From Loxodes magnus (lineage: Eukaryota; Ciliophora; Karyorelictea; Loxodida; Loxodidae), in NCBI GenBank assembly GCA_946699065.1, contig CAMPDV010000454.1, positions 1 to 64,000 on the forward strand: a stretch of 64,000 nucleotides of DNA, read 5' to 3'. A program made the position numbers and the translations under genes. The notes under the pieces are model-generated. The model searched no databases. It worked only from the letters and a program-made list of their open reading frames with translations, and was not told the origin of the DNA. This document shows positions 1-12,164 of the stretch, one piece after another; within the stretch, counting starts at the first letter, position 1; the number at the start of each line of letters is the position of its first letter.

Positions 1-36
1 AAATATGTAAAAGGGAAAGAAACAACATAGGAGTGA
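1..36 (+). CDS. 3' end of zinc-finger gene, left inverted copy (partial)
   Basis: The frame beginning at base 1 encodes the last eleven residues (KYVKGKETTQE) and TGA stop of the same protein encoded complete on the other strand at 11748-12164. The residues agree completely with the right copy. The 5' part lies outside the window, so I cannot say whether this copy is intact. Confidence 0.6.
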
Positions 37-70
37 GTAGTAGACTACATCAAATTAAATTTAATTGATG
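1..70. repeat. left arm of an inverted repeat paired with 11714-11784
   Basis: Bases 1-39 match the reverse complement of 11746-11784 exactly. The match continues with a few changes to about base 70, and a looser resemblance reaches about base 110. The arm is cut by the window edge, so its true length is unknown. It includes the 3' end of the zinc-finger gene and the DNA just past its stop. The arms are about 11.7 kb apart. Confidence 0.8.
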
Positions 71-2180
71 TTAATAGTAATTTTAAAGTGTTTATTGATT
101 GTAATATTTATACAAGAAATAAGGAAATAAATGTAGAGTTAGCTTATGCAAGCTAAATAATAATTTTAAGTTTTTAAGGTTTATTTATTGAATTAATAAA
201 GCAGCAAAAACAATTATATTAAATAAGTCTATTTAGCTTAGTACTTTAATAACTTAAAAGTAAATTTTATTTAAGAGAGAAATAATTTCTTTTAATTAAA
301 TAATTTTTATTAATATCTTATGAAATTTGTTGGATTATAGCTTTTATAAGTTTAACATTAAGCAATAGCTTATATTAAATAATGATCTAAATAATTTATT
401 TAAAAGTGTAATAAAAAAAGTTAGATTTGATAAATTAGAGAATTATTATAAAATAGCTAGTTAAATTAATCTAAATAAATTTAAATCTGATATAAACTTT
501 GTTTAAGCTATTTAATGCTTAATGTGTAGCTTTAGGATTTGCTATGATTATGGCTAATTATAGCTAATTTTATAAATAAAATGAGATATATCTTTATATA
601 TATTAATAAATCATCTAGATATTAATTTCTTACTATGATTCTACTTTTGATGCTATAGAGTTTTATATCTCATAATAATTCTAAATACTCTTGAGCAAGA
701 TATGTTGATAAATATATAAAGAGTAAATTGATTGAGTTTATAGCAATAAAATGAAGAGGAAATTATTTTTATTGGATACAAATTACCAAACTAATTTACT
801 TTTTTATTTTATTTTTTAATATTTTCTAATGATTTATTCTAACTAGTGATTGAAATGGAATTGTTAATATACTCGTTTAAGTTACTCCCCATATGTATTT
901 TTGGTAATTCTAATGAAATTTTAAGCAAAATTAAAATAAATCTTAGAGCAAAGAGCAATTGTTGAATTATGATCTATGAATCTTCCTTTAATAAAGGAAA
1001 TAGATATTGAACTACTTAATAGTAAACTAAGATTTCCTTTTTATTAGTCAAATAGGGCTCTCTTAATACTATTTTCGCAGTTTTAATTTATATTTTTTGC
1101 TGATAATTAATTCTGGCATGCTTTAAGTAACAAATTTTATTAAGTAAGCATCTATATATATCTCATTGCTAATACTTTAATAATCAAATGTTTTTCAAAT
1201 TCATTTTTCCTTATTTTTATTGTAATTTTAATTTATATTCCTTAGTTACGTTTTTATGTTCTAGAATAAGCAGTCAAAATTCAAATAATCATCTTTTACT
1301 TAATATATTTTCTAAATAATTAAATTAAATTAAATTAAATTATATAAGAAATATATAAGTCTTAATCGTCATCTTTGAAAAAAGCAATTTGCTAAAGAAA
1401 AACTTCTAAATTACCAAATTACTTAAAAAAATTAATAATAAATTAAATATATAAATCCATCATAATAATGTAAATCCTTATAATCTAGCAAATCAAAATG
1501 AAACAATAAAATCAAAAAATAAAGAAATTTGGAATAAAATTAATAATAAAAAGTGCGTTTGAAAGAATAGTTTAATTTATTCCTTTACTAAGTAAATTCA
1601 TTCTAACTAATTATATTTAAGAAAGATTCATATTATAACAATTTAAGTTAACTCGTTACCTATATCAAATTTCAAAAGTATAAATGTAGATATTAACTTT
1701 TAATAGATTTACTCAAAAAAAAATTAAAATTATTATAAATTTATGTATTTTAAAATCTCTAATTTGACTAGAAAGCAACTATCTTAAAGAATATATCATA
1801 TTAAAATATTTCAATGCAAAGTTCCATTCTTATGTTTAGGTAATTATTTCAAATTTGTTTGTCTATAAAGTCTCTTATTTATTTAAATATATTAAAATTA
1901 ATTTCATAATATCCTTTAAGTTACACAAGTATCTAAAAATAAATCCTAACATTCCATTAAGACAATATTTTTATTTATCTATTTTATCTATAAGTCTCTT
2001 ATTAAGTTTTTCGATAATTAAAGTTTTAAAAAATTAAGCAATCATTAAAATATTCTTTTATGCTTTATATATAAAAGATCTATCTCATTTAATTATTTAA
2101 TATATTTCTATAATTTCATTTCTATATATTTAATAAATTAGACTACCTTTTAAATTTGAGTCTATTTAAAAAAAGCAGAT
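71..2180. other. AT-rich stretch without recognisable genes
   Basis: Very AT-rich DNA with runs of TTAAAT-type words. I found no domain, heptad pattern or repeat shared with the rest of the window. A short standard-code frame at 1855-2037 has no support. It lies just inside the left inverted-repeat arm. Confidence 0.5.
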
Positions 2181-3479
2181 GCTGATATAAATTAAACAAA
2201 CATTAAATAACCATATTCATAATATTGTCTTCAATAGCTTCTAATTCTAGTCACTACCACTGTACAATCGTCTTTCTTTCCTCCAATTGTTCTCCTTCCT
2301 TACTTGCACGCTTCTTTCGCAAATAGACTTTCAAAATCTTATTTCTAGCCTTACTCTCAAGTTTTCTCACATAACTTTTTAGATAATTTTTACAAATCTA
2401 TTTGCTTCTGCTTGTTCACTATCTCCACTATATTCTTAATCCACATGTTATCAAAGAATCCATCTGAGCCGCATATTATTATGTCCTCATTTTATATCTA
2501 TAATTCATAATGCTTTGCATCCTTAGCTTTTAATAATTTGCCTCTCTTACATTTTTCTATCAGTTTAGTAAGTTCCAATCCTAACTCTTCATTCTTCTTC
2601 GTTAGTTTCTAAGCAAAATCAGAGTTAGGTATCTTATTAACTATCGAGTAGCATTAAATGCATACTAATCAACTTGAGTTTAGTATAAAACTTCATAATT
2701 GCACTCTTTCTTTCGTAAAACAAGAGCTTATGAATCTCCAATTCAAGTAAAGTGTAAAGTTTACTTTTCTATGAAATAGAAGATGATAGTACTACTTCCT
2801 GCATCTTAGACTCCTTCAAAAGCTTATTGAAGTATTTAAATACTTTCTTCTTATAAGTTAGAATTAAGTTCTTATTTTCTACTCTTTTTAATATCTCTAA
2901 CATTTGTTAGTAGTTTTTATCCAAATACTCTTGGGTTTATATAATATTTCTTCCATTATGAAACTCCATATGCTACACCGCTAATTTCTTTATCTGTAAT
3001 CATGAAATCTGAGCTGAAAGAAGGATCAAGAGAATTTGTTTTAGAATCAGGAATCATCCATCCCTATGATTTTACAAATTAGAACAAAAGCAATTGTTTG
3101 ATTATTTCTTACTTTAGTTTCAAATTAGTTTCTTAGCTAACTTTGCTATTGATTAGATAATCCACCACTTATAACTTAAACTTTCTGCTTAGTTCTATTT
3201 TTCTATAACATGCTACTAAGAGATTAATAGGTTTTGGCACTACTCACACATGAGTTAGGTCTATTTAGCCTTACACATAACTAACTATAAACTTACGATA
3301 ATTTAATCTATTGAAATAGGAATTAAACATTTAATTAAAATAAAAGCTAGATTAAATGATCGTAAGCTATAAAGTAAAGCAACTCACTTAAATTATTAAT
3401 AATACACTCTACATCTTATTTTTTAGTATTGTTTATCACTTAGTTTTTCTATTCTGGTTTAAATTAATGATGTTTTAAT
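2181..3479. repeat. direct repeat, copy 1 (PP2C unit)
   Basis: About 1.3 kb that recurs in the same orientation at 19497-20803, 17.3 kb away. The first 1.1 kb aligns closely with scattered substitutions and small indels. The last 200 bp is looser and similarity fades after a shared AAATTAATGATG. The unit contains the C-terminal part of a PP2C-like gene on the minus strand. Confidence 0.85.
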
Positions 3480-4210
3480 ATTTAATCCTATATATCAAAG
3501 ATATATTAATCAATAAACTTAAATATTTTTTAAAGATTTTCTCTTTTTTAAGTATGAATATTACTATAAATGTAAATCTATGTTTACTCTATCCTAAGGT
3601 TGTCAAGTTTTTCTTTCATTGCAAGTGCTAAAATTAGATAGGATTTATTTTTTCTTGGGCCATCTTTGATTATCCTTTATAGCTTTCTAGTAAGCCTTTA
3701 GTAATTAATTTCGTAGATAAATTCAAAATAGTGATTTAGTTATATTCTTTTTATACTTAACCCTCTAATAAACTAATGATTATTTAAGGAATATTAAGTC
3801 TAATATTTACTTTGAGACTTTATAAAAACTTTATTCAAACATTTTTCTCTTCTGAATCTTAAATCATCATAAAAGAAATTTAGTTTATTAACCTCATCAA
3901 ATGTATTGTAATTTTTTATGCTACTTTCATGTTTCTCTTTCAAAATATATAAAGGATTATTTGTTCTTTGTTATTGCTGATTAATTTCTTATTTATTGGA
4001 CTATAGAATTCTTGTAAATTTATTTATTTCATTTTATGTTATTTCTTTCTCCTATAATTCTGGTTGCTTATACTTTTATATGCTTTCACCTTATTTTCTG
4101 TAACTTTTGCTGTGTGTAAAATACTGGTAGGTTAAATAGCATCTAGACTTAGAAGCTTTAATTCTCTCTAAATGTGAAAAAAAGTTTGGTAAAGAGAATT
4201 AATATGATTT
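2231..4210 (-). pseudogene. PTC7-like PP2C protein phosphatase, broken copy with long N-terminal extension
   Basis: With TAA/TAG as Gln, an open frame of 387 codons (4210 to 3047) leads into a PP2C domain in shifted frames. Recognisable in order are an SGG stretch, GVAYGVSQW (family motif GVADGVGGW), AGSSTIIFY, IGDSQA, an ICGSDGFFDN block, SLFAKEA and the C-terminal GGKKDDCTVVVTR. This pattern is typical of the PTC7/PPTC7 branch of metal-dependent Ser/Thr phosphatases. Damage includes a small deletion before the domain, a one-base deletion near 2640, TGA at 2743-2745 and 2357-2359, and the metal-binding Asp of GVADG changed to Tyr (codon 2968-2970). The extension of about 370 residues upstream has no family I recognise and no in-frame ATG near its start, so the true 5' end is unknown. 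The copy at 19.5-20.6 kb lacks most of the extension. Confidence 0.75.
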
Positions 4211-7052
4211 TCATAAATCTTCTTCGTTTATAGCTAGAAGGAAAATAAGAAGGTTTAGACTAAAGAAAAGTATATATCCTGTAGAAAGACTTCAAACTAA
4301 GAAAGAATATATGACTAATTAAAGCTAGGAGCTTTAAAGTAGTAGATATTGATAGGTAATTTGGACTTACTCACTAAAACTTAAAGATTAGATTATGAGA
4401 AATCTAAGAAAACTTAAGTCTTGGTTCTTTAATTTGAGAGTATTTGACCTCTAGTACTTGATAATTTGTATATGAAAAATTTGGATTATAGATATGAATA
4501 AAGAGAAGAAATAAGAAGTGTTGGAATAAAGTAGAAGTAATTTAATAGGTTAAGCTAAATACTTAAATCTTGAAAAAGGTTGTAATAGTTGGATTAAATC
4601 TTTTTCCATATATTTTAAAATTAAAATTGTAAATATTTCTTATTATTATCTCCTTTTTAAAGTAAAGCTTTATAAAAGGAGCAGCCTTTATTTTACCAAG
4701 TATTAAGAGATAAAATTAATGAAAAACTCTAAATGCTTTTTAAAAATAATTAGTTGCTTAATTTAGAAAAATAAGTTTTAGCGAATTTGCTCTATTAATC
4801 AGTTAGAAAAGAGGCAAATTGCTTATTTAGATAGCTTCTTTTAGAGATGTTTCTTTTATTGAATATTTTAATTTATAGACTTTTCTATTAATCTACTCTT
4901 GATAGAATCTTTTTTTTTAATATTTTAAGAAGCTTCTACCTTATTAATAATTCCAATCATAAAAAGGGCCTAAAATAATTTGATGTTTTGCTCAAAATGA
5001 GACACTAAAACAGTAAATGATTTGTCTCTTAGAAAGCAAATCTAAAATTAATAGTTATTTGACTAGAAGAAAAAGAAAATAATGAAAATAATTAGAAACA
5101 AATAAGGAACTTCAACTTAAAATATAGTGCATCTTTTTATACAAAGAAGATCAAGGTACTTAAAAAGACTCTCTTTAACTAAAATTATCAAGATAAAAAT
5201 GCTTAAAAGGAATTTAAGCTATATCATTAAAGCTTTTTTATTATACCTACAAAACTTGAAGCTAATATAAAGCTCTAATTACTAAACCTTATTTAAGAAG
5301 TATAAATTCATTCAGGGTATCGAAGGAATAATATAATGAACTATTATATTTTATTCTTTAGATTGAAATAAATAAATCTTAAAACTAGGAACTTTAAAGA
5401 GATATTCATTTATCACATATGAATTCTGTACTTAATATATAAATAGTTCTAGATTCATATCTTACACTTAATATTATTTAATTCTTTAAATAGAACTAAA
5501 GAAATAGTATTTATCTAATGTCATTAGTATAATTAAGGTTACAATTCAACTACTAAGCACTAGCTTAAAAGATTTCTTCTGCTTAAATTTATTTGGAAAT
5601 TTAGTTTTCTATACAATCAAATAAATTTTAGATTCTTTTATTCCAAACTACTTAAGATTATTTCTATATTAATAGATTTATTTACTAAGCAAAATAACTT
5701 AAGGATAGTATCATTATCTCTTAATTTCATATTTAGTCTTTATCAATATTAATAAGGTTATAACTAGTTTGATGATATAACTCTTAATTGTTTATATCTA
5801 GTTAATATAATTTAAAACTAGCTACTTTATATCTAAAATATCTTGCAAAACATTTTTATAGTTTTTAAGATTTGCATCTAATATACAAGCTACAATGAAA
5901 TATATTTTATTTAATATCTCAAATATTAAACTTACCAGGGAACTCAGTTTAACTTTGTCTATATGATAGCAAAGAAGAGAGCAACTTGACACATAAGTGG
6001 ATACATTTAATATTTGACTAAATAGCAAAGAAGAATGATTCTTTAAGAGAAACTTTATTTACTAGTTTTAATATCTCACAAAGGCAAAAGATTCATTTGG
6101 CTCTTTATAATTTTAAATCGATGTAAATGATTAAGCAAGAAATCTGAAGTTAAATAATAAAATTAGATTTCATTCTAACTACTATAATTCACAGTAAATA
6201 AAGGAATTTAAACTTGCTAGTAAATCTAGTGAGTCTAATGAATCTTAGATATTTTAAGCTATAAACTACAATAAAATTATCTAAATGATCAATAAGTTAT
6301 AAGATATGAAACTAATAAAGCTATTAATTCTAATTGAGCTTCATTTTAGCCAAATATATCAATAAATAGCTACCTATAAATTAATCTAAATCTTTATAAA
6401 TTTTCTCAATGTTTAGGATATTTTTTATATTTTTTCCTGCTTATTTTTGATAGCTTATAGTTGACTTTCCTTTCAGTTTTAATATAAATTTGGAAAACAT
6501 TAAACATTATGAAGCTGTAAATAATAGCAATTCTAACTTAATACAACAAACTATCATATGCAGCAAGCAAATTAAAAAGGCAATTTATTTCTTGATAATA
6601 GCTGCAAAAATTAGATTTGCTTATTATTAGTTAAATAAGTCTTTACACTATTACTAATTTAAGTTTTAGATTTTAGTTTAATCATTGTATCCCATTCTTT
6701 TTATAAACCTATGCGAATATATTTATGAAATCTTTTATTTTAGTGAACTTCTATGATTATTCTTCAAATTATAAATATAACAATTACTAAATCTTATTAT
6801 TTCAGATAGCAAGGATATCTCTTTATTGATCTGCAAGTATTAAAATTTCAATTTATTATTACTTCATATTTCTACTATTTTTCCCTAATATCTTTTCAAC
6901 TTTCTGCATGCATAGAAAGTAAAATCTCTGATTTGATAAATTTCCAGAAATATATCTTTGCTAGTTATTTTTAATTTAATTAGATTTCATTCTTAACTTT
7001 AGAAGAGAGTGCTTATGTTTATCTAATCAAAAGTAATCATCTAACTTTATGA
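4211..7052. other. AT-rich stretch without recognisable genes
   Basis: No supported gene. The slightly more purine-rich part at 4200-4560 continues upstream of the phosphatase frame and could hold its 5' end, but every frame is interrupted by TGA. A 68-codon minus frame at 5822-6028 has no domain. Confidence 0.4.
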
Positions 7053-7634
7053 AAGTCAATAATAGAAATGGCAAAATAAAGAAATCATTTTATTAACTCA
7101 ATAATTTAAATACTTATAGAAATCAAAGTGCTTGCAAACTTAATTCAGTGTAGTTGTTCTTAATATCTCTTAGTTTACATGCTGGAATTATACTTTTCAG
7201 AATTCTAAGAATTGGGAGCTACTTAATTTGTATAAGGGAGTTATAGCAAAAGTAAAGAAAGAATGGTATCTTTTAGTAGTATATTTCCTAGTAAATCATA
7301 ACTAATTGTGAATTTCTATAAAGAAAACTTTTTTTTTAAAAAGCTAATGTAAAAGAAATACTAGATTCTGATTTAAGCTGTACAGAATATTAAAATGTTA
7401 GATTAGCAAATGTTGCTGAAATTAGTTATGAAATAAGATGTCGCAAAGCAAGCTAAAGCTGAGATTTTATTTCAGAAAATACACTTTAAAAGAGATAAAT
7501 TGTAGAAAGTTATAAGAAGTGAGAACTAGTAGTAGCTAAAAGGATTAAATATAAAACAATCTGAAAGAAGATATATGATAAATATTATTTTTATAATTAA
7601 ATTAAGTTCCCTTTCATTATCTCTCTAACTATGA
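7053..7634 (+). other. open frame of 193 codons in ciliate code, doubtful
   Basis: From 7053 the plus strand is open to TGA at 7632 when TAA/TAG are Gln; the first ATG is at 7068. The C-terminal third is rich in Lys, Gln and Leu, for example KQDVAKQAKAEILFQK, and could form a helix. I recognise no family. At this base composition, frames of this length are expected dozens of times by chance in 64 kb, so it is listed only because its composition is somewhat more protein-like than its surroundings. Confidence 0.2.
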
Positions 7635-10600
7635 TAAATCTTTTATTCCTTATTTGCTTAAAACATTTTTTAAAATCTTTGCTTTGTTGTTAATTTTTAA
7701 ATTGGAAGCATTCTAAGTACACGGATGTTCGAAGAAGCAAAAGAAAATAGAGATTTATGGATCTCATGCAAATAATAATAAAAGGGTATTCTAATTTATT
7801 AATTGAAAGCTTAATTAATTCATAGCCTGAGGCCAATTTAGTTTATCCTAGAAGTAATTATTAATATCTATTTTATTAATTAATCTTAATTAATGCTTAT
7901 TAATTTATCTTTGCTTATTAACTTGCTGACTTTTAAGATGAACAGCTTTATTTCATTACATACAGGTTTAAGCAAACTAAAGCTTTTACTAAAAATAACT
8001 TTTGTATAATGCTCAATTATAAGCACTAACAGAACAATTCTTTCTTATATATGAGATGAAACTGAAACCTTTGCTTTAAAATCTTTATATTCTAAGTTCT
8101 AAAGTTAAATCATAAATGTAAGCATTTTAAATGAAAAGGCTTTTAAGTTCAAACTTTTCAATTTAACTATAAATCATATTGGGCAATTCTAATTTATTGC
8201 AATAAGAGTTAATTTCCAAATTAATGAGAAAAAATTTGATAATTACTTATAGCATTTACTTTCTTGGAAATTCAGTTTAAAATTTTACTATAACTAAGCA
8301 ATAATAAAAAGAACTTTATCCAAGCGAAAAAATCTTTTGGCTATATCAAGAATAGCCAGCTGCATCTAAAAGGCTTTAATTTAATCTAGCAATTTTATTA
8401 ATACAGTTTAAAAATAATTTCTTTAAATGTCATCTATCAGAGAAAGATACATTAAAGTACTCACTTTCTTAAGATTATTTGCCTATATACAAACTACCAT
8501 TAATATTGCAAACTTTTTTATATAATTACTCAAGCATTAAATGAATAAAATTAAGTTAAATCTGAAGTCAAAACATAAAAGTTTAATAGTCATAATATTT
8601 AAAATTATTTAAAATGCTTAAAGTTTAATGCAATGCATTCAAAGATTTACCAGATATCTAACTAATACATTTTGAATAATTATAAAGTTAAAAATCATAT
8701 AAATATTAGCAAGAAATTAATAAAAATAGCATTTTTCTAATTTCTCATATATCATTATAGTCTACAAAGCATTATATAGCTATGAAATAACTTATTTAAA
8801 ATGTTAATTTTAAATTTATTGGACTATATGAATTTATTAGCACCAATTTAAATTATAAATTTTTAGAATAAGTGAGATTCCTTTAATTTACTAGCTTTAT
8901 ATTATTAACTTATAATAATTAAACTATAAACTTACTTATGAATGTAAGTTTTCCCTTCGATAAAGTTTATAAATATAGAGAAAATCTTTATGAGCTTAAC
9001 AGAAATTAATTAATTAAATTCATTAGTATTAGTGTGAGCTTTGACTTTAATTTGAAGTACTCAATTAATACATATAAAAGAAGTGATTTATTATAAATAA
9101 ATAAATAAGTCTTCATCTATAACTATTAAGCTTTAGAATGTTTACAAACTACTCCTTTTTACTAGTATGATATAACTTCCTCAATTTAGCAGACTTAATA
9201 CTATTAATTTTTAGCTCTTTGCTATTTTTAAAGCTATTCCACTGTTTTTGTAACTCAGAAAATAGATTAAAGGCTAATCCTCTCACTTTTGCTGAGTATA
9301 AAAATTTACTTAGTTTCATTTAGATATAATTGAAAAGTTGAAGTTTCTCAATTTTTTAACAATACAATTAATTCCTGCAGCTTTAATAATTTAATTGAAA
9401 TAGAGATAAATAAGGAATCAAATCCTACCGAAGAGCAGTGAGACTAGATATAGTAAGCAAGGATATTATCTTAAAATGATTTAAGATAAAGAAACTATTA
9501 TAAGCATTTATTGAGCAATAGCTATAGTTGCTAGATTATCTTCCAAAGTATTTAACAAATTTTTAATACCAAATTAAAGCAAACCAGTCCACAGCCTATC
9601 CAATCAATCTCTATACAAATCACTTTTTCCAATAAAAGTACTAAATGATTAATAATTAAGTTTTAGATATGATTTATAGTAAATTATCTCAATACCTTTA
9701 TTATAGTATCCAAAATTGCTAAAAATAAGTTTAATCAAATTGAAATTTTTTTTCCATCTAAATTAGACTTAATAGTCTTTTATTTAATTTAAGCTTAAAG
9801 AAGTTTTCCTTGTTAAATATACATTTTTAAATAGATTATCATTATTTAAAAATCTAATTTTCTTACTTTATATTTTTATCTGCTAGTTCATCTTCGTTAA
9901 TCTAGTTCCTATTATAATTACTCTAACTAAAGACTTTGTGCATAATATTAGAACCCTTAATTTTTACATTTAACTATAATTATTTTGCTATAATGGGTAA
10001 AAGGAAAATTCCCATTAATTTTGGTTAAATGAATAAGCTTGTTCTCATAAAAGTATCAGCTAAGATAATTAAACTTATCTATAAGTGCTTGAACTTTAGT
10101 CTTCTATACGAAATAATCTAATTATTGAATCCTTATCTTTCTCTTATTAAACAATACTAAATTGGTTAGTTGAGGATCAAATTTTATAGAAGTAGGAATT
10201 TAAAGTAAACTAAATGTTTAGCGCTCTGTTTATTCACATATGCTTATTCTATTACAAAGGAAATAGCTGAAATAAAATTTAAGTAAGCTAATTTTATATT
10301 TAATAAGACCCTCGATAAAGAATGAATTACAGGTAAAGATAAAACTTTATATTATTTACAGTGAACTAGACACTTCAATAGCATAATAATAAGTTGTAAT
10401 ATTTAGGGAAATTTTAAAATCTTTATGAGTTTTAGTCTCTTAACTAAATTAAAATATTTAAGAAGCCAAATCTATTAGAGAAATGCTTCCTTTAGTTATA
10501 ATAAAGAAAGTTAAAATGATAGGATCACTAAAGTAATCCAATGACTCTTTTATATATTTATATCAATTCAATAAAAAATTAATTTATATACCTAATTTTA

Positions 10601-11639
10601 TTTTCTTATTTCCAATATTTTAAAAAAGTATTCAGTAGACATTTAAGTAGTTAGTTCTTTTTTATTTTTCCTTAAAATAAAGAGAAACATTTAACTTTTT
10701 TAAATGTATTTTATATATCAACTAGCTAACTTTAATAGACTACTACTATAAATGATATTTCCTTCCTTTTCTTTCTTAATTTTCTTAATTTGAATCTTAG
10801 TAATTAATCTGTGATTACTCTATTAGAATGAGTCCTTTAAATAGTTTTAAGAGATTATAAATAATATAGTTGGTAATGATTTAAATAATTTTCCATAATT
10901 ACTAATACATTAATTAATAGGTTCTTAATATTACACTTAACCTTTAAATATTTTCTTTAGTTTATTCTTTTATTTAAGCATTTTTATTCCTCTTATCATA
11001 CTTTTACATCATAATTCATTCCTTATCTTTTTTCATGCTATATCAGTTATTTTCTAATCTTTATTCAAAAGCTGCAATAAATATAGAGAAAAAAGTGTAT
11101 AGTTATAGATATAAAAACATATGATTACAAGCAAAGAAAATTAGGAAAGAGTAATATGAACCTATGAAAAAGAGTCCTAATTTAGAAGATAAAGTTTTCG
11201 TTTTAAATAAAATATTCTAATTATTTAGCAAATAACTATTAGTAATAAACTCTAGCTATAAGGTTTAACATAATCTTTATTCCTGCTTTAAATGAGAATA
11301 TAAATGAGAGTAATTAATTATAAGAAACTACCCCTCTCTTAAATAAGTATACTTTTATGCTATTTAAGTTTAATAAATTATAAAAGATCAGCTATTTAAG
11401 TACTAAGCTAAATAAACTTTCCATTTCATATCATTAGAATTTAATGCTTTATTAACGAAAGAAATAAACCTTAAACACTCAAAATTGATATTCAACTAGA
11501 TATAAGTAACTCTACATTAATACCTTATTTATTATGGAACTCATGGAAGAAGAACTAGACTAAGAGAGGAAGAAAATGAAGCAAATGTAGTGAAGTAGGA
11601 AGGAAACATAAACATTTACTATGACTGATATAGTGACTC
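7635..11639. other. AT-rich stretch without recognisable genes
   Basis: Four kilobases with no domain, repeat family or structured element that I can support. Composition is uniform and very AT-rich. It lies inside the segment bounded by the two zinc-finger gene copies. Confidence 0.5.
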
Positions 11640-11700
11640 GTAGTTAACTAATTAAGGTAGCTCCACGTTAATTTATTTATTATTATTATTATATAAATAA
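11640..11700 (+). repeat. terminal fragment resembling the dispersed repeat end, with ATT tail
   Basis: The sequence GTAGCTCCACGTTAATTTA followed by an ATT run resembles the end of the dispersed repeat seen whole at 56226-56600, and most closely the divergent end at 58966-59000 (GAGCCACGTTAATC). It directly abuts the right arm of the inverted repeat. Confidence 0.4.
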
Positions 11701-11713
11701 TAAAATCGAACAC

Positions 11714-11784
11714 TTTAAATTAAATCTAATTTGATTCAGTCTATTACTCACTCCTATGTTGTTTCTTTCCCTTTTACATATTTC
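11714..11784. repeat. right arm of the inverted repeat paired with 1-70
   Basis: Reverse complement of the window's first 70 bases, with identity over the outer 39 bases. It covers the last codons of the zinc-finger gene and about 35 bp beyond its stop. Whether the repeat continues outward over the whole gene cannot be tested, because the left arm runs off the window. Confidence 0.8.
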
Positions 11785-12164
11785 TTGTATGCTTTCGAAT
11801 AGCAACTACAACACATATCTCTTGCAAACACTTTTCTATCACTATGCCCACATTATGCAGTCTTACCTTTCTTCCTTTCACTATGATAGCATACTGAACA
11901 TTTATTCTTAGCGTAGTGTTTTCTATCTTTATGCTCACATTTTGTAACTTACTTTGATGTTCTAGGCACGAATGGAATATCTTGAATATTGCTACTGAAA
12001 ATTTTACCCAAGTTAAAAACTTCAACATCCTTAGATTTTATGCTTCCTTAAAGAGAAGGGAGTGCTTTGCTTAATGGCCATTTGTTCTAAAAGTAAGGAA
12101 ATTGAGTGAAACCAAGTAACGACGGCATCCCTTAAAGAATAGAGGATTCTAGTGTATATTTCAT
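11748..12164 (-). CDS. small protein with two tandem C-x-H...C-x2-C zinc-binding modules
   Basis: An uninterrupted ciliate-code frame of 138 codons runs from ATG at 12164 to TGA at 11748-11750. The N-terminal 85 residues have no known domain. The C-terminal half holds two modules of identical spacing: C-x-H-x-D-R-K-x-(Y/F)-A-x3-C-x2-C-Y, first around KCEHKDRKHYAKNKCSVCY and then around QCGHSDRKVFARDMCCSCY. Each offers three Cys and one His and should bind one zinc. A Lys-rich tail follows. Codon use includes CCG and TCG, GC-richer than most of the window, and there is no internal TGA, so this is one of the few apparently intact genes here. Its last codons recur inverted at base 1, so it may lie in the terminal inverted repeat of a large element. 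I cannot assign a function; nucleic-acid binding is only a guess from the basic, zinc-rich C-terminus. Confidence 0.8.

Noticed and set aside
11774..12028. 84-codon minus-strand standard-code frame over the zinc-finger gene
   Set aside because: It is in a different frame from the 138-codon ciliate-code gene, which has two repeated zinc modules, a better start and a clean stop.
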